A stretch of DNA of 64,000 bases, from positions 21,827-85,826 of the forward strand of contig DASWKR010000002.1 of assembly GCA_036396535.1 (NCBI GenBank), read 5' to 3'. Within the stretch, counting starts at the first letter, position 1. Each line of letters opens with the position of its first letter. Origin of the DNA: Acidimicrobiia bacterium. GTDB lineage: Bacteria; Actinomycetota; Acidimicrobiia; Spongiisociales; UBA5794. The notes beneath the pieces were generated by a model. That model saw nothing but the letters and a program-made list of their open reading frames with translations. It ran no database searches and had not been told where the DNA came from. Shown one piece after another: positions 1 through 8,497 of this stretch. The position numbers were made by a program, and so were the translations under genes.

Positions 1-898
1 GAAGTCCGTGCTCGCCAGCACGTACCGCACCCAGGGCAGGGGTGGCCGAGGGGTGCGGGGAGCGGCGCTGCGCGAGGACGACGTCATCACGCACGTGCTC
101 CACACGAGTGCCCACTCCTACCTCCTGTTCTTCTCGAATCGGGGCAAGGTGTACCGGATCAGAGCCCACCAGCTACCTCGCAAGGAGCGAACCGCCAAGG
201 GCACGCTCGTCCAGTCGGTGCTCCCCATGGAGCCCGACGAACGGGTCGAGGCGATCATCGACACCAGGGACTACGAGTCCTTCCGCTACCTGGTCGCCTT
301 CACGAAGCTGGGGCTCGTCAAGAAGACCAAATTCTCCGACTACGACAGCCGCAACTCGGTGCTCGTCGCCATCAAGCTCCAGGAAGGCGACGAGGTGATG
401 ACGGTCCGGCCGACCACCGGGGACTACGACCTGCTGATGTTCACGACGAAGGGCCAAGGCATCCGCTTCTCGGAGACCGAGGTGCGCCCCATGGGTCGCG
501 ACACCCAAGGTGTCAGAGGCGTCAAGCTGCGTCAGGGCGACGCAGTCGTGGCGGGCGCCACCGCCGCCGAGGGCGACGACGTGCTGCTCCTGAGCAGCGG
601 CGGCTACGGCAAGCGCACGAGGATGGGCGAGTTCCCGAAGCAGAAGCGGGGCGGCATCGGGGTCAAGGCGATGAAGTTGACTCGGGTGCGAGGCACTCTG
701 ATCACCGCGCGGGCCGTCGCCCAAGGCGACGACATCGTCATCACATCGAGCGACGGGATCGTCATCAGGCAGGGCGTAGACGAGATCAGCAGGCAGAAGC
801 GCGACGCCACAGGGGTGCGCGTCATGAACCTCGACGACGGGGCGCAGCTCACCGCCGTCGCCCTGGTGCCGCGTGAGCAGGACGAGTCGGAGGACTGA
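1..898 (+). CDS. gyrA: DNA gyrase subunit A, C-terminal part (5' truncated by window)
   Basis: This is the C-terminal beta-propeller of the GyrA subunit of DNA gyrase, which wraps DNA so that the enzyme can introduce negative supercoils. The frame is open from the window edge, so the N-terminal winged-helix and tower domains lie outside. The GyrA-box-like stretch QGRGGRGV sits near residue 10 of the visible part, and repeated blade motifs follow (for example FTTKGQGIRFSETEVRPMGR, SSGGYGKRTRMGEFP, SSDGIVIRQGVDEIS). The protein ends in an acidic tail (REQDESED), as is common for GyrA. The DUF3566 gene starts 74 bp downstream, the usual actinobacterial arrangement. ParC has a similar fold, but the GyrA box and the neighbour favour GyrA. 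Confidence 0.95.
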   Translation, partial: KSVLASTYRTQGRGGRGVRGAALREDDVITHVLHTSAHSYLLFFSNRGKVYRIRAHQLPRKERTAKGTLVQSVLPMEPDERVEAIIDTRDYESFRYLVAFTKLGLVKKTKFSDYDSRNSVLVAIKLQEGDEVMTVRPTTGDYDLLMFTTKGQGIRFSETEVRPMGRDTQGVRGVKLRQGDAVVAGATAAEGDDVLLLSSGGYGKRTRMGEFPKQKRGGIGVKAMKLTRVRGTLITARAVAQGDDIVITSSDGIVIRQGVDEISRQKRDATGVRVMNLDDGAQLTAVALVPREQDESED

Positions 899-972
899 CC
901 GCTCCACCGCGTGCCGTCGGGTAGCGATCGACGCCGGGTACACTCGTCGCATCCCAAAGGAGCCCTAGCTTC

Positions 973-1428
973 ATGGCCGTTCGTCGAGTCCGCAGGGTCA
1001 TACGCAGGATCGACCCGTGGACGGTCCTCAAGGTGTCGATCGTCTTCAACGCGATCTCCTCTCTCATGTTCGTCCTCGGGACGTGGGTGATCTGGTCGCT
1101 GGCTCTGCAGCGCGGCATACCGGAGCGGATAGTCGAGATCTTCGAGCGTGTCAGCCTCACGCTCACCATCGACGGCGAGTTGTATTTCAGGGTGATCGTC
1201 TTTCTCGCCGTCGTCGGGGCGATCATGGCCACCGGCTTCATGACGCTGGGAGCAGTCCTCTACAACCTGATCGCAGACGTTGTCGGAGGAGTCGAATTGG
1301 CGGTGCTCGAGGAGACGTACAACGTCGCTCCGATCACGACGACCCAGGCGAGGAGCCGCCCCGGTCAGACGCAGGGCAACGGGCACGCCACCACCCAGCA
1401 GCGGGCCCGCCCCCCCGCCCGGACCTGA
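973..1428 (+). CDS. DUF3566 family membrane protein
   Basis: A 151-residue membrane protein with a basic N-terminus (VRRVRRVIRRIDPWTVLKVS) and two hydrophobic segments at about residues 22-45 and 73-103. The second is followed by LIADVVGGVELAVLEE, typical of DUF3566. The family is found almost only in Actinomycetota and usually sits directly after gyrA; its function is unknown. A ribosome-binding site (AAAGGAG) lies about 11 bp before the ATG. The C-terminal 25 residues are low-complexity and polar. In many actinobacteria tRNA-Ile and tRNA-Ala genes follow this gene; here none does, and the next gene converges after 15 bp. Confidence 0.85.
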   Translation: MAVRRVRRVIRRIDPWTVLKVSIVFNAISSLMFVLGTWVIWSLALQRGIPERIVEIFERVSLTLTIDGELYFRVIVFLAVVGAIMATGFMTLGAVLYNLIADVVGGVELAVLEETYNVAPITTTQARSRPGQTQGNGHATTQQRARPPART

Positions 1429-1443
1429 CTGTTCCGTCGCGCC

Positions 1444-2199
1444 TCAGGCCGCCGCCGTGTGGGCGGCGACGTCGAGTCCGGCGCCGAGCGCAGCCATCAG
1501 ATAGCGCTCGGCCGATGCTTCCGGCAGGTGAGCACCACTGGCGTACGAGTCGATGGCGATGGCGGCGCTCGCCAGCGCCAGCGCCTGGAGATGAGCGGAC
1601 AGATCGGCGACTCCGACGACCCTCGAGACGACCCCCCCGTCGACCACCGACGTGACCGCCGCCGTGGCGGCAGCCCAATCGCCCTCGACCGGTGCGACGA
1701 GGTCGTGCTTGTCGCGACCGCGCCGCCGCTTCGCCCAGAGGGCGCCGACCGGGTCGGGGAAGGCGACCGGCTCACCGCGCCGCAGCCGCGACCCGGGCTC
1801 GGTCCAGGCACACGTCACACCGAGAACCTCCCCGCCGCGTGCCGTCTCGTGCGCCGCCAGGCACCTTGCGATGCCGGTCGCCAGGTTGGCGCCCACGATC
1901 AGCGTCCTCCCGATCGAATCGAACTCGCTTCCGTAACGCTCACCGATATCGGGCCCTCCGGCGAAGAGCACACACCCGATGCCGGCTTCGAGCGCCTCTT
2001 CGACGAGGCCGTCCATGTCTCGGTGGGCGTCGGTCACGAGCACGTCGTATCCGGCGAGGTCGTCGACTCTCTCGATGCGGGGGTCGTGCGTCGTCGGATC
2101 GCGCTCGAGGAGCCCGAGGACCGTCAAGTCGCGTTCTGCCAGCAGGACCTGGCCCGCTCTGACGGCAACGGACGACTCATCGTGCAGCGCGACTCGCAT
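1444..2199 (-). CDS. hypothetical protein with Rossmann-like N-terminus
   Basis: A 251-residue protein that I cannot assign. The N-terminal half alternates beta strands and helices (residues 1-10, then DVLVTDAHRD, GIGCVLFAGG, RTLIVGANLATGIARCLAAH), resembling the nucleotide-binding fold of DapB-like or saccharopine-type reductases. No classic GxGxxG loop is visible. The C-terminal half is Ala-rich and helical. The ATG follows the stop of the small gene at 2201-2335 by one base, so the two are probably translationally coupled. It converges on the DUF3566 gene. Confidence 0.6.
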   Translation of the reverse strand: MRVALHDESSVAVRAGQVLLAERDLTVLGLLERDPTTHDPRIERVDDLAGYDVLVTDAHRDMDGLVEEALEAGIGCVLFAGGPDIGERYGSEFDSIGRTLIVGANLATGIARCLAAHETARGGEVLGVTCAWTEPGSRLRRGEPVAFPDPVGALWAKRRRGRDKHDLVAPVEGDWAAATAAVTSVVDGGVVSRVVGVADLSAHLQALALASAAIAIDSYASGAHLPEASAERYLMAALGAGLDVAAHTAAA

Positions 2200-2200
2200 C

Positions 2201-2335
2201 TCAGCGGGGAGCCCGCTCCTGGTCGGCAGGGTGCCACGTACCCTTGGTCTCGGGGGGTCGAACCGGGCGCCTGGCGTAGACCGCAGCCGCGAGGGCAGCG
2301 GCCGCGATCAAGACGAACTTGAGGCGCGGTTTCAC
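2201..2335 (-). CDS. small single-span membrane protein
   Basis: A 44-residue gene beginning with GTG: a short basic start (VKPRLKF), one hydrophobic helix (VLIAAAALAAAVY), then a basic Pro-rich tail ending QERAPR. The stop codon lies one base from the ATG of the next gene, which suggests a two-gene operon. The longer frame that runs upstream across the neighbouring transporter is antisense to it and is not used. The function is unknown; size and topology suggest a small inner-membrane accessory protein. Confidence 0.5.
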   Translation of the reverse strand: MKPRLKFVLIAAAALAAAVYARRPVRPPETKGTWHPADQERAPR

Positions 2336-2376
2336 GCAACGAAGCGTAATCCGCTCTCGGGCTCGAGCAGGCGAGA

Positions 2377-3114
2377 TCACCCGATGGAGGTATCGAACCC
2401 GAGACCGATGACGTACGCCACTAACCCGCCGACGCCTGCGATGACGAGGTTTTGTGCCCCGGAAGCGATCGGGTTCGTCCCTGTGACCCTCGTCTTCATG
2501 GCGCCGACCGCGAAGAGGCCAACCGCCGTGAGGCCGCCGGCGATCGTGAATCCGGTGCTGACGCTGTCTGCGATGAGGAAGGCCAGCACGGACGGAACGG
2601 ATCCGACGAGAAACCAGATGCCGGACATGACCATGGCGAGATACGGAGAGCGGCGTTCCGAGTCGACGATCCCGAACTCGAGCACCTTCATGGCGTTCAA
2701 CAAGACTTCCTCGTCCCTCGAGAAGGCGGCGATCGTGGCGTCGAGGTCCTCGGCATGCACCCCAAGGTCGATGAACATGCCGCGCAACTGGTCGATCTCC
2801 ATGTCGGTGTGGTTGCGGATGTGCTCTCGCTCGAGGGCGATCTCCCGGTCGAAGACCTCCTCCTGCGAGCGGGTCGCCAGGAACTCTCCGGCCGCCATCG
2901 AGATGGCGCCGGCGACCGCTCCGGCGATGGCGGTCAGCAGCACCTGGCTGGCGTCGAGGCCGCCACCGACGACGCCGGCAACCAGCAGGAACACGGAGAC
3001 GAGCCCGTCGTTGACCCCGAGGATGATGTCCCGCCAGTACTGCCGCGTGTACCCGACGTGAGGCTCGTAGTCGTGGTGCCCCGAGAGGGCTGCGGCGGTC
3101 GTCTCCTGGTCCAT
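2377..3114 (-). CDS. VIT1/CCC1-family membrane transporter (Fe2+/Mn2+)
   Basis: A 245-residue membrane protein of the VIT family, which exports ferrous iron or manganese from the cytosol in other organisms. The first transmembrane helix carries IILGVNDGLVSVFLLVAGV, the family signature with the metal-contacting Asn-Asp. The second carries GAISMAAGEFLATRSQEE. A cytosolic acidic/helical domain follows (REHIRNHTDMEIDQLRGMF), then three more helices at about 165-185, 190-210 and 222-240. Length and order match bacterial VIT proteins. Substrate choice cannot be read from the sequence. It is divergent from the cNMP-binding gene. Confidence 0.88.
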   Translation of the reverse strand: MDQETTAAALSGHHDYEPHVGYTRQYWRDIILGVNDGLVSVFLLVAGVVGGGLDASQVLLTAIAGAVAGAISMAAGEFLATRSQEEVFDREIALEREHIRNHTDMEIDQLRGMFIDLGVHAEDLDATIAAFSRDEEVLLNAMKVLEFGIVDSERRSPYLAMVMSGIWFLVGSVPSVLAFLIADSVSTGFTIAGGLTAVGLFAVGAMKTRVTGTNPIASGAQNLVIAGVGGLVAYVIGLGFDTSIG

Positions 3115-3155
3115 TCGGCGAGTGTACGCCTGGAGGCCCGGGGTAGATTGACGGC

Positions 3156-3629
3156 GTGACCGACGAGCACCGAGACGAGTCGAGCGTCGTGCGCCAGTAC
3201 GTTGCGGCCCATCCCTTCGTGAAGGGCATGGCCGACTCGGACGTCGCCATGCTCCAGGACCTGGGCCGGCTCGCCGAACACAACACGGGGGAGCGGATCT
3301 TCGAGGCCGGCGCTCCGGCAGATCGTTTCTTCCTCATCCGCACCGGGGTCGTCTCGCTGCAGCTCAGCTCGCCTGCGGGCGGGACTCCACGCCAGGTGCA
3401 GGCCGTCAAGGAGGGGAGTGCCCTCGGCTGGTCGTGGCTGTTCGAGCCGTACGTGTGGCAGTTCGACGCGGTGGCGGAGACGCCTGTACGGGCGATCGTG
3501 TACGACGCCTCCGAGCTGCGCAGCCGGCTCGAGGCCGACAAGGAGTGCGGCTACCGGGTCGTCATGCGGGTGGCCGAGGTCATGGCCGAGCGCCTCCACG
3601 CCACGAGGCTCGGCATGCTGTCGCGCTGA
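3156..3629 (+). CDS. cyclic nucleotide-binding domain protein
   Basis: A 157-residue protein made almost entirely of one cNMP-binding beta-roll: LAEHNTGERIFEAGAPADRF near residues 38-57, then FLIRTGVVSLQL and EGSALGWSWLF at the position of the phosphate-binding cassette. The cassette lacks the usual R-S-A/T residues, so ligand binding is doubtful. There is no DNA-binding domain after the last helix (VMRVAEVMAERLHATRLGML), unlike Crp/Fnr regulators. The start is GTG. It converges on the S33 peptidase gene with a 3-bp gap. It is probably a sensor or protein-interaction module; the partner is unknown. Confidence 0.8.
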   Translation: MTDEHRDESSVVRQYVAAHPFVKGMADSDVAMLQDLGRLAEHNTGERIFEAGAPADRFFLIRTGVVSLQLSSPAGGTPRQVQAVKEGSALGWSWLFEPYVWQFDAVAETPVRAIVYDASELRSRLEADKECGYRVVMRVAEVMAERLHATRLGMLSR

Positions 3630-3632
3630 GAG

Positions 3633-5654
3633 TCAGCGGGTCTCGAACGCCTCGAGGGCAGGGACGAATACCTCTTCGAGGAGAGCGCTCCGCTCGGCGT
3701 CGTCGGACACGAGCATGACCACGGCGACGGTGCCGTCGACGTCGGCCGCCCCGATGTCGATCGGGAATCCGTCGATCGTGGCGGTGAACAGCTGCCAGGT
3801 GCGGCCGCCTGCTTCGAGGGTCCCAGCCGCCTCAGGTGACGAGTCGAACCCCATCTGCTGGCTGAAGAGGTCGACGACGAGCGACGGGTCTCCGAGACCG
3901 GGGATCGCCTGCTGCACGATGGCGGTCTGGTCGATGCCGGAGTCGCCCCGAATCCACGCTCCGGGTCCGATCTCGTCCCAGCCGTCGGGCCGGACGCCGG
4001 AGAAGCCGAACCCGAGGATGTCGACGTCGAATGCGACCAGCTCGACCTGGTCTCCCACCTGGCCCGGCACCTTGAAGGCGGGGGGGCCCATATCAGACAT
4101 GCACCCCACGTCGGGAGTCGACGGCGGATCATCGAGGAACCCGAACATGATCTGTCGCGGGCAGTCCGCAGAGACGGTGACCCCGTGCCCGACGCCCGGG
4201 AAGAGGAGGAACGTCGCCTCGGCGAGTTGGTCGGCTGCCAGTCTGCCCCAAGCGGGCGGCGTGATCGGGTCGTATTCACCGGACAGGACGAGCGTCGGGA
4301 TGGTGCTGGACACCGGCTCGTTCTCGATCGGGTCGGCATTCCCGGCCTGCCACACGTCACACAGGGCGAAGATCGGAGGACCGATGTTCGATGCGCCTTC
4401 GAAGAACTCGCCGTACCGTGGAAAGGCGTCGTCAGCCGCCTCGACGTCGGCCTTCGTCGAGAAAGGCACCTCCTCGTTGCACTGCACCGACAAGTGCATC
4501 CCGAGGCTGAAGAATGCGCCGTTGGCCAGGTCGTTCGTCACGAGGAGCCCGGCCGTCCTGGTGTCGCCACGCTCCAACTCGTCGATCATCTGCGGCAGGA
4601 TCGGGATGACCTCGGCCGAGTAGAGACCCTGGAAGACCGTGCCGAGCAAGGCATAGCCGTCGAAGACGGCGTCGTAGCGTGCTTGGGTGAAGACGTCCCT
4701 GACGTCGAGTTGCAGAGGGGCGGCATTGAGGGCATCGACGAGGGAGAAGAGTCGGTTCTCGAGGTCCGGGTACGCCGCGGCGCAGTCCTGGCTGCCGGCG
4801 CACCCGTCGAGGAGTGTCTTGATCGCACGGTCCAGGTTCTCCGGCGCACCGGTGAGGAGGCTGACGTCCGGCGTGTACACCGAGTCGAGGATCACCGACC
4901 GGACGCCCTCCGGGTGATCGCGCATGATGGTCTGTGCGAGCCGGGTTCCGTATGAGATGCCGAAGAGGTTCCACTCGTCATAGCCGAGCGCCTTCATGAG
5001 GTCGGCAACGTCGGCTGCGTTCTCCTTGCTGTTGTAGGCGGAGAGGTCGACGCGCCGCTCCGCGAGGCGCTGGCGACACCGGGTGACCGCCTCCCTTTCA
5101 CGGGCCGAGTATTCGGCGGCATCGAGGTCGTCGTCGAGCAACTCGAAGGTGAGTTGGCGGTCCTCCTCACACTCGAGCGACGGCATCGAGTAGCCCGTGC
5201 CCCGCTGGTCGAACATGACGAGGTCCCGGGGACCGATGAACGGCTCCCAGACGGTCGAGAAGGTGAACTCGAGCGGTTCGAGGCTGAAGCCTCCCGGGCC
5301 TCCGTCGAGGTAGACGATCGGATCCGCCGCCGGGCTCGGGTCGGTGGCGGCGAAGACGGCGGCGTGGATCTCGACGGTCCTCCCGTTGTCGACGTCCTCC
5401 CTGCTCTCGGGGACTCGCAGGAACCCGCAGGTGACGTCGACGCCGATGGGCTCCTGGAACTCACAGTCCGCCTCGATGAACGATGCCTCGTAGCCGGCCG
5501 GCGCATCCGTCGTCGTCTGAGCCGACGTCGTGGTGGTCGCCGCCTGCACAGCCGACGTCGTCGTGGCCGTCGGGGAGTCTCCAAGGAGGCGGAATGCGAC
5601 GTAGCCGCCGCCGGCGACGAAGGCCACGGCGAGCAACAGGGAGATCTTCTTCAC
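3633..5654 (-). CDS. membrane-anchored alpha/beta-hydrolase, peptidase S33 family (TAP-like)
   Basis: A 673-residue exported hydrolase related to tripeptidyl/prolyl aminopeptidases. A GTG start at 5654, preceded by AGGA, gives a proper signal-anchor (VKKISLLLAVAFVAGG); longer in-frame starts would place this inside. A Thr-rich linker (TATTTSAVQAATTTT) follows. Catalytic features are present: oxyanion segment YLDGGPGGF, nucleophile elbow GISYGTRL, acid in LSGEYDPITPP, and His in GVGHGV. After the hydrolase fold (about residue 500) there is an extra C-terminal domain of about 170 residues beginning near DMGPPAF. Family members usually end soon after the His. It probably acts on peptides outside the membrane. 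Confidence 0.85.
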   Translation of the reverse strand: MKKISLLLAVAFVAGGGYVAFRLLGDSPTATTTSAVQAATTTTSAQTTTDAPAGYEASFIEADCEFQEPIGVDVTCGFLRVPESREDVDNGRTVEIHAAVFAATDPSPAADPIVYLDGGPGGFSLEPLEFTFSTVWEPFIGPRDLVMFDQRGTGYSMPSLECEEDRQLTFELLDDDLDAAEYSAREREAVTRCRQRLAERRVDLSAYNSKENAADVADLMKALGYDEWNLFGISYGTRLAQTIMRDHPEGVRSVILDSVYTPDVSLLTGAPENLDRAIKTLLDGCAGSQDCAAAYPDLENRLFSLVDALNAAPLQLDVRDVFTQARYDAVFDGYALLGTVFQGLYSAEVIPILPQMIDELERGDTRTAGLLVTNDLANGAFFSLGMHLSVQCNEEVPFSTKADVEAADDAFPRYGEFFEGASNIGPPIFALCDVWQAGNADPIENEPVSSTIPTLVLSGEYDPITPPAWGRLAADQLAEATFLLFPGVGHGVTVSADCPRQIMFGFLDDPPSTPDVGCMSDMGPPAFKVPGQVGDQVELVAFDVDILGFGFSGVRPDGWDEIGPGAWIRGDSGIDQTAIVQQAIPGLGDPSLVVDLFSQQMGFDSSPEAAGTLEAGGRTWQLFTATIDGFPIDIGAADVDGTVAVVMLVSDDAERSALLEEVFVPALEAFETR

Positions 5655-5755
5655 GTGAATCCTGGAGGGTCGGGTCCCGAAGGGTAAGACCCCTTCAGTC
5701 GTATGGGGCCTGACTGCAGGGATCGGCAGCTTCGGGTCTCGACCTGAGCGGCGGG

Positions 5756-6724
5756 TCAGGGGATGAGGAGCACCTTGCCTGTCGTGCGCCTGGCTGCCAG
5801 ATCCTCCTGGGCCCGCCCCGCCTCCGAGAGAGGGTATCTGGCGGATATCGTCACCTCGAGGGCTCCCGTGGCGCACATGCCGAGGACCGCCTCTGCTCGC
5901 GACTCCAGCTCCTGGCGGGTCGCGATGTAGTCGCCGAGCGTCGGGCGGGTCAGGAACACGGAACCGTTCCGGGACAGGACGAGAGGGCTGATCGGCTCGA
6001 CTGGGCCTCCCGCGTTGCCGAACGTGACCATCGTCCCGCGGCGCCGCAGCAGCGCCAGGCCGTCGTGGAACGTCGGCTGGCCGATACCGTCGTAGACCAC
6101 GGCGAGGGGCCGCGGCCCGGCGATCGCTTCTATCGCCTCCCTGAACGGCGTCTCGTCGTAGCGGATGACGTGGTCAGCGCCCGCGCTCCGGGCCAGGCGG
6201 GCCTTCTCCTCATTCCCCGCAGTTCCGAAGACGACGGCTCCCTTGGCCTTGGCCATCTGAACGAGCAGCAGCCCGACTCCGCCCGCCGCAGCATGCACCA
6301 GGCACGTCTCGCCTGCTGCCAGCCGATGGGTGTCGTTCACGAGATAGTGGGCGGTGAGACCCTGCAGCATCATCGCCGCCGCCGTCTCGGCGGGCACCTC
6401 GTGGGGCACGACGACGGCGGCGGACGCCGGGACGACCACCCTGCTCGCATAGCTGCCGGCAACCTGGGCCCATGCGACGACGTCGCCGGTCGAGATTCCG
6501 GAGACGCCCTGCCCAGTGGCGCGGACGGTGCCTGCTCCCTCGACCCCGAGGACCCGCGGCAGGTCGACCTCGTACAGCCCCGTCCTGTGGTAGACGTCGA
6601 TGAAGTTGACCCCGGCAGCGGCGACATCGACGAGGACTTCGCCGTTGCCCGGCTCTGCGTCCGGCAGCTCGACGAGCCGCAGCACATCGGGGCCGCCATG
6701 TTCCGAGATCTGGATCGCCTGCAA
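5756..6724 (-). CDS. NAD(P)H:quinone oxidoreductase / zeta-crystallin-like MDR
   Basis: A 322-residue medium-chain reductase without zinc ligands. The N-terminus (QAIQISEHGGPDVLRLVE) matches QOR proteins, and Tyr/Asn positions typical of the group appear in AAGVNFIDVYHRTGLY. The nucleotide loop is AAAGGVGLLLVQMAKAKG. I choose the TTG at 6724: GGAGGTG lies 6 bases before it and the first residues then align with the family. The GTG three codons upstream overlaps that ribosome-binding site. It likely reduces quinones or alpha,beta-unsaturated carbonyls with NADPH. It is divergent from the PPOX gene, about 70 bp apart. Confidence 0.88.
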   Translation of the reverse strand: MQAIQISEHGGPDVLRLVELPDAEPGNGEVLVDVAAAGVNFIDVYHRTGLYEVDLPRVLGVEGAGTVRATGQGVSGISTGDVVAWAQVAGSYASRVVVPASAAVVVPHEVPAETAAAMMLQGLTAHYLVNDTHRLAAGETCLVHAAAGGVGLLLVQMAKAKGAVVFGTAGNEEKARLARSAGADHVIRYDETPFREAIEAIAGPRPLAVVYDGIGQPTFHDGLALLRRRGTMVTFGNAGGPVEPISPLVLSRNGSVFLTRPTLGDYIATRQELESRAEAVLGMCATGALEVTISARYPLSEAGRAQEDLAARRTTGKVLLIP

Positions 6725-6794
6725 CCCGTGCACCTCCGGCGCTGCAATCTCGCAGCACGCGGGGCTTCCGGCAAGGTCAGGTAGCGTGGCGGTC

Positions 6795-7220
6795 GTGCGC
6801 GAGATGAGCCGCCAGGAGGCGTACGAGTTCATGGCTGCCGGCGCCAGGACCGGCAAGCTCGCTGTCTCGAGAGAGGACGGCTCGCCCCACGTGACGCCGG
6901 TGTGGTTCATCGTCGACGGTGATGACCTCGTGTTCACGACGTGGCACGAGTCGGTGAAGTTCACGGCGATCGGCCGCGATCCCCGGGTGGCCCTCCTGGT
7001 CGAGGACGAGCGGCCGCCGTATGCGTTCGTGCTCGTCTCCGGAACGGTCTCCGTCTCGTCCGGTCTGGGAGAGCTCGTCGAGTACGCCACCCGGATCGGG
7101 GGGCGCTACATGGGAGAGAGCCTCGCTGAGGAGTTCGGGGCTCGCAACGGCGTCCCCGGCGAGCACCTCGTCAGGCTCTCACCGAGTCGGATCGTTGCCA
7201 GAGAGCGCATCGCCGAATGA
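6795..7220 (+). CDS. PPOX-class F420/FMN-dependent oxidoreductase
   Basis: A protein of about 140 residues with the split-barrel fold of pyridoxamine-phosphate-oxidase-like enzymes. The signature is RTGKLAVSREDGSPHVTPVW followed by FIVDGDDLVFTTWHESVKF, characteristic of the TIGR03618-type F420-binding group. The family reduces diverse substrates with F420H2 or FMN. Three starts are possible (GTG 6786, GTG 6795, ATG 6804); the ribosome-binding AGGT at 6779 is best spaced for 6795. It is divergent from the quinone oxidoreductase gene and may share regulation with it. Confidence 0.8.
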   Translation: MREMSRQEAYEFMAAGARTGKLAVSREDGSPHVTPVWFIVDGDDLVFTTWHESVKFTAIGRDPRVALLVEDERPPYAFVLVSGTVSVSSGLGELVEYATRIGGRYMGESLAEEFGARNGVPGEHLVRLSPSRIVARERIAE

Positions 7221-7280
7221 CGATGTCCGTGTCATGGAGCGGGGGGCGCTCGAACGCCCGCCGGCTCATCCCGCCGTTCG

Positions 7281-7439
7281 TCAGCTGCCGCTGCGGCCGA
7301 ACGAGAGGTTGCGCAGGCGACGCTCGACCACCACCGGGTCGGACTCGCTGTGCGTCTTGGCGGCGCCGATCTGGCGGAGCCGCTCGCTCACGCGGCTCGT
7401 CTCTTCCGCCGCTTCTTTGGACCTACGGTTGCGCATCAT
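7281..7439 (-). CDS. small basic helical protein (52 aa), hypothetical
   Basis: A short open frame in an otherwise empty stretch. It starts with tandem ATG codons (7439 and 7436) preceded by AGGAACGAGAG and ends with TGA at 7281. The peptide (MMRNRRSKEAAEETSRVSER, then LRQIGAAKTHSESDP and VVVERRLRNLSFGRSGS) is charged and helical. It has a believable third-position GC bias (for example GCGGCGGAAGAGACG), unlike the opposite-strand frame. No family is recognised. It may be a small regulatory or RNA-binding protein; it could also be chance. Confidence 0.45.
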   Translation of the reverse strand: MMRNRRSKEAAEETSRVSERLRQIGAAKTHSESDPVVVERRLRNLSFGRSGS

Positions 7440-7591
7440 CTCTCGTTCCTGCCTGGTCGCTTCCTACCCAGCCCTATCTCGTCACCCGAACCGTCTCCCC
7501 CGATGGTCGCCCTATGACCAACCGTGAGTGATATCGGCAGAGGATGGCACATTCCGCAGTAGTCCGTCGTGGGGTTTTCCCTGTTCGCGCC

Positions 7592-7603
7592 GTGACTAGT
7601 CAC
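7592..7603. promoter_or_regulatory. 12-bp perfect palindrome, possible operator
   Basis: GTGACTAGTCAC is a perfect inverted repeat, directly followed by CTAGTCA, which repeats its right half. It lies in the 215-bp gap between the small gene and the end of the ABC ATPase gene. It is not close upstream of any start, so a role is uncertain. Confidence 0.3.
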
Positions 7604-7654
7604 CTAGTCATGCCGGGCCGCGCCGCATGTTCGGTACGCTCGCACCGGCAGGGC

Positions 7655-8452
7655 TCACGGGCTCCAGGCATGGAACCGTGAGTCCTCGCGCCGCATCTCG
7701 AGCCTGATGCCGAAAGCGTCGGAGAGCGCCTCCGTCGTGAGCGTCTCGTCGAGCGGCCCCGCCGAGACCACGGCTCCCGACGAGATGATGGCGACGTGTG
7801 AGAAGCCGGGAGGGATCTCTTCGACGTGGTGTGTCACCAGCACGCACGCCGGGCTCGCCTGGTCGCTGGCCATTGCGCCGAGCGACGCGACGAGGTGTTC
7901 CCTGGCTCCCAGGTCGAGGCCCGTGGTCGCTTCATCGAGAAGCAGGAGCTCCGGCTTCGTCATGAGGCTCCTGGCGATGAGTACGCGTTGCTTCTCGCCG
8001 GCTGAGAGGGTCCCGAACGTCCTGTCGGCGAGGTGCCCCGCCTCGAGCCGGTCCAGGTTCGCCCGCGCGCTGTCCCAATCGTCCGGCCGGTACTCGTGCC
8101 AGCGGGTGTCGACGAAGGCGGCGTGCTTGCCGGTGATGACGATCTCGATGGCGGGGAGCGTCACCCGTACCAGGGCGGCCGGGCCGGCCCCCGAGTACCC
8201 GACCCTCCTTCGAAGCTCACGAACATCGAAGGCGCCCCGCGCCTTCCCGAGCAGGCGAACGGTGCCCCGCGTCGGCGCCAGGTACATCGAGGCGACCTGC
8301 AGCATCGTCGTCTTGCCTGCGCCGTTCGGTCCGAGCACCACCCACCGATCGTGCGCCGCCACCCTCCAGTCGACATCGCGCAACAGGTGCCTGCCCTCGC
8401 GCACCACCGAGACGCCTTCGAGGGCGATGATCTCGGCGGGGTCATCCGGCAT
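7655..8452 (-). CDS. ABC transporter ATP-binding protein, stand-alone
   Basis: A 265-residue single ATPase domain. Walker A is GPNGAGKTT (about residues 40-48), the signature is LSAGEKQR, Walker B is LLLLDEATTGLD, and the switch His is in LVTHHVEEIP. The sequence around GHxAFVDTRW and the late HVEEIPPGFSH segment resemble the YlmA/ModF-like group of ATPases encoded without a permease. No permease is adjacent, so the transported substrate, or whether it transports at all, is unknown. The ATG at 8452 has no clear ribosome-binding site. It is divergent from the redoxin gene by 45 bp. Confidence 0.82.
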   Translation of the reverse strand: MPDDPAEIIALEGVSVVREGRHLLRDVDWRVAAHDRWVVLGPNGAGKTTMLQVASMYLAPTRGTVRLLGKARGAFDVRELRRRVGYSGAGPAALVRVTLPAIEIVITGKHAAFVDTRWHEYRPDDWDSARANLDRLEAGHLADRTFGTLSAGEKQRVLIARSLMTKPELLLLDEATTGLDLGAREHLVASLGAMASDQASPACVLVTHHVEEIPPGFSHVAIISSGAVVSAGPLDETLTTEALSDAFGIRLEMRREDSRFHAWSP

Positions 8453-8497
8453 GGGGCAGAAAGCTACTCGACTGGCCGGAGAGGCCATACTGTCCGC

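Noticed and set aside
7217..7531. Plus-strand frame of 104 codons after the PPOX gene
   Set aside because: Composition is Arg/Pro/Ser-rich like shadow frames; the small minus-strand gene at 7281-7439 is the better explanation.
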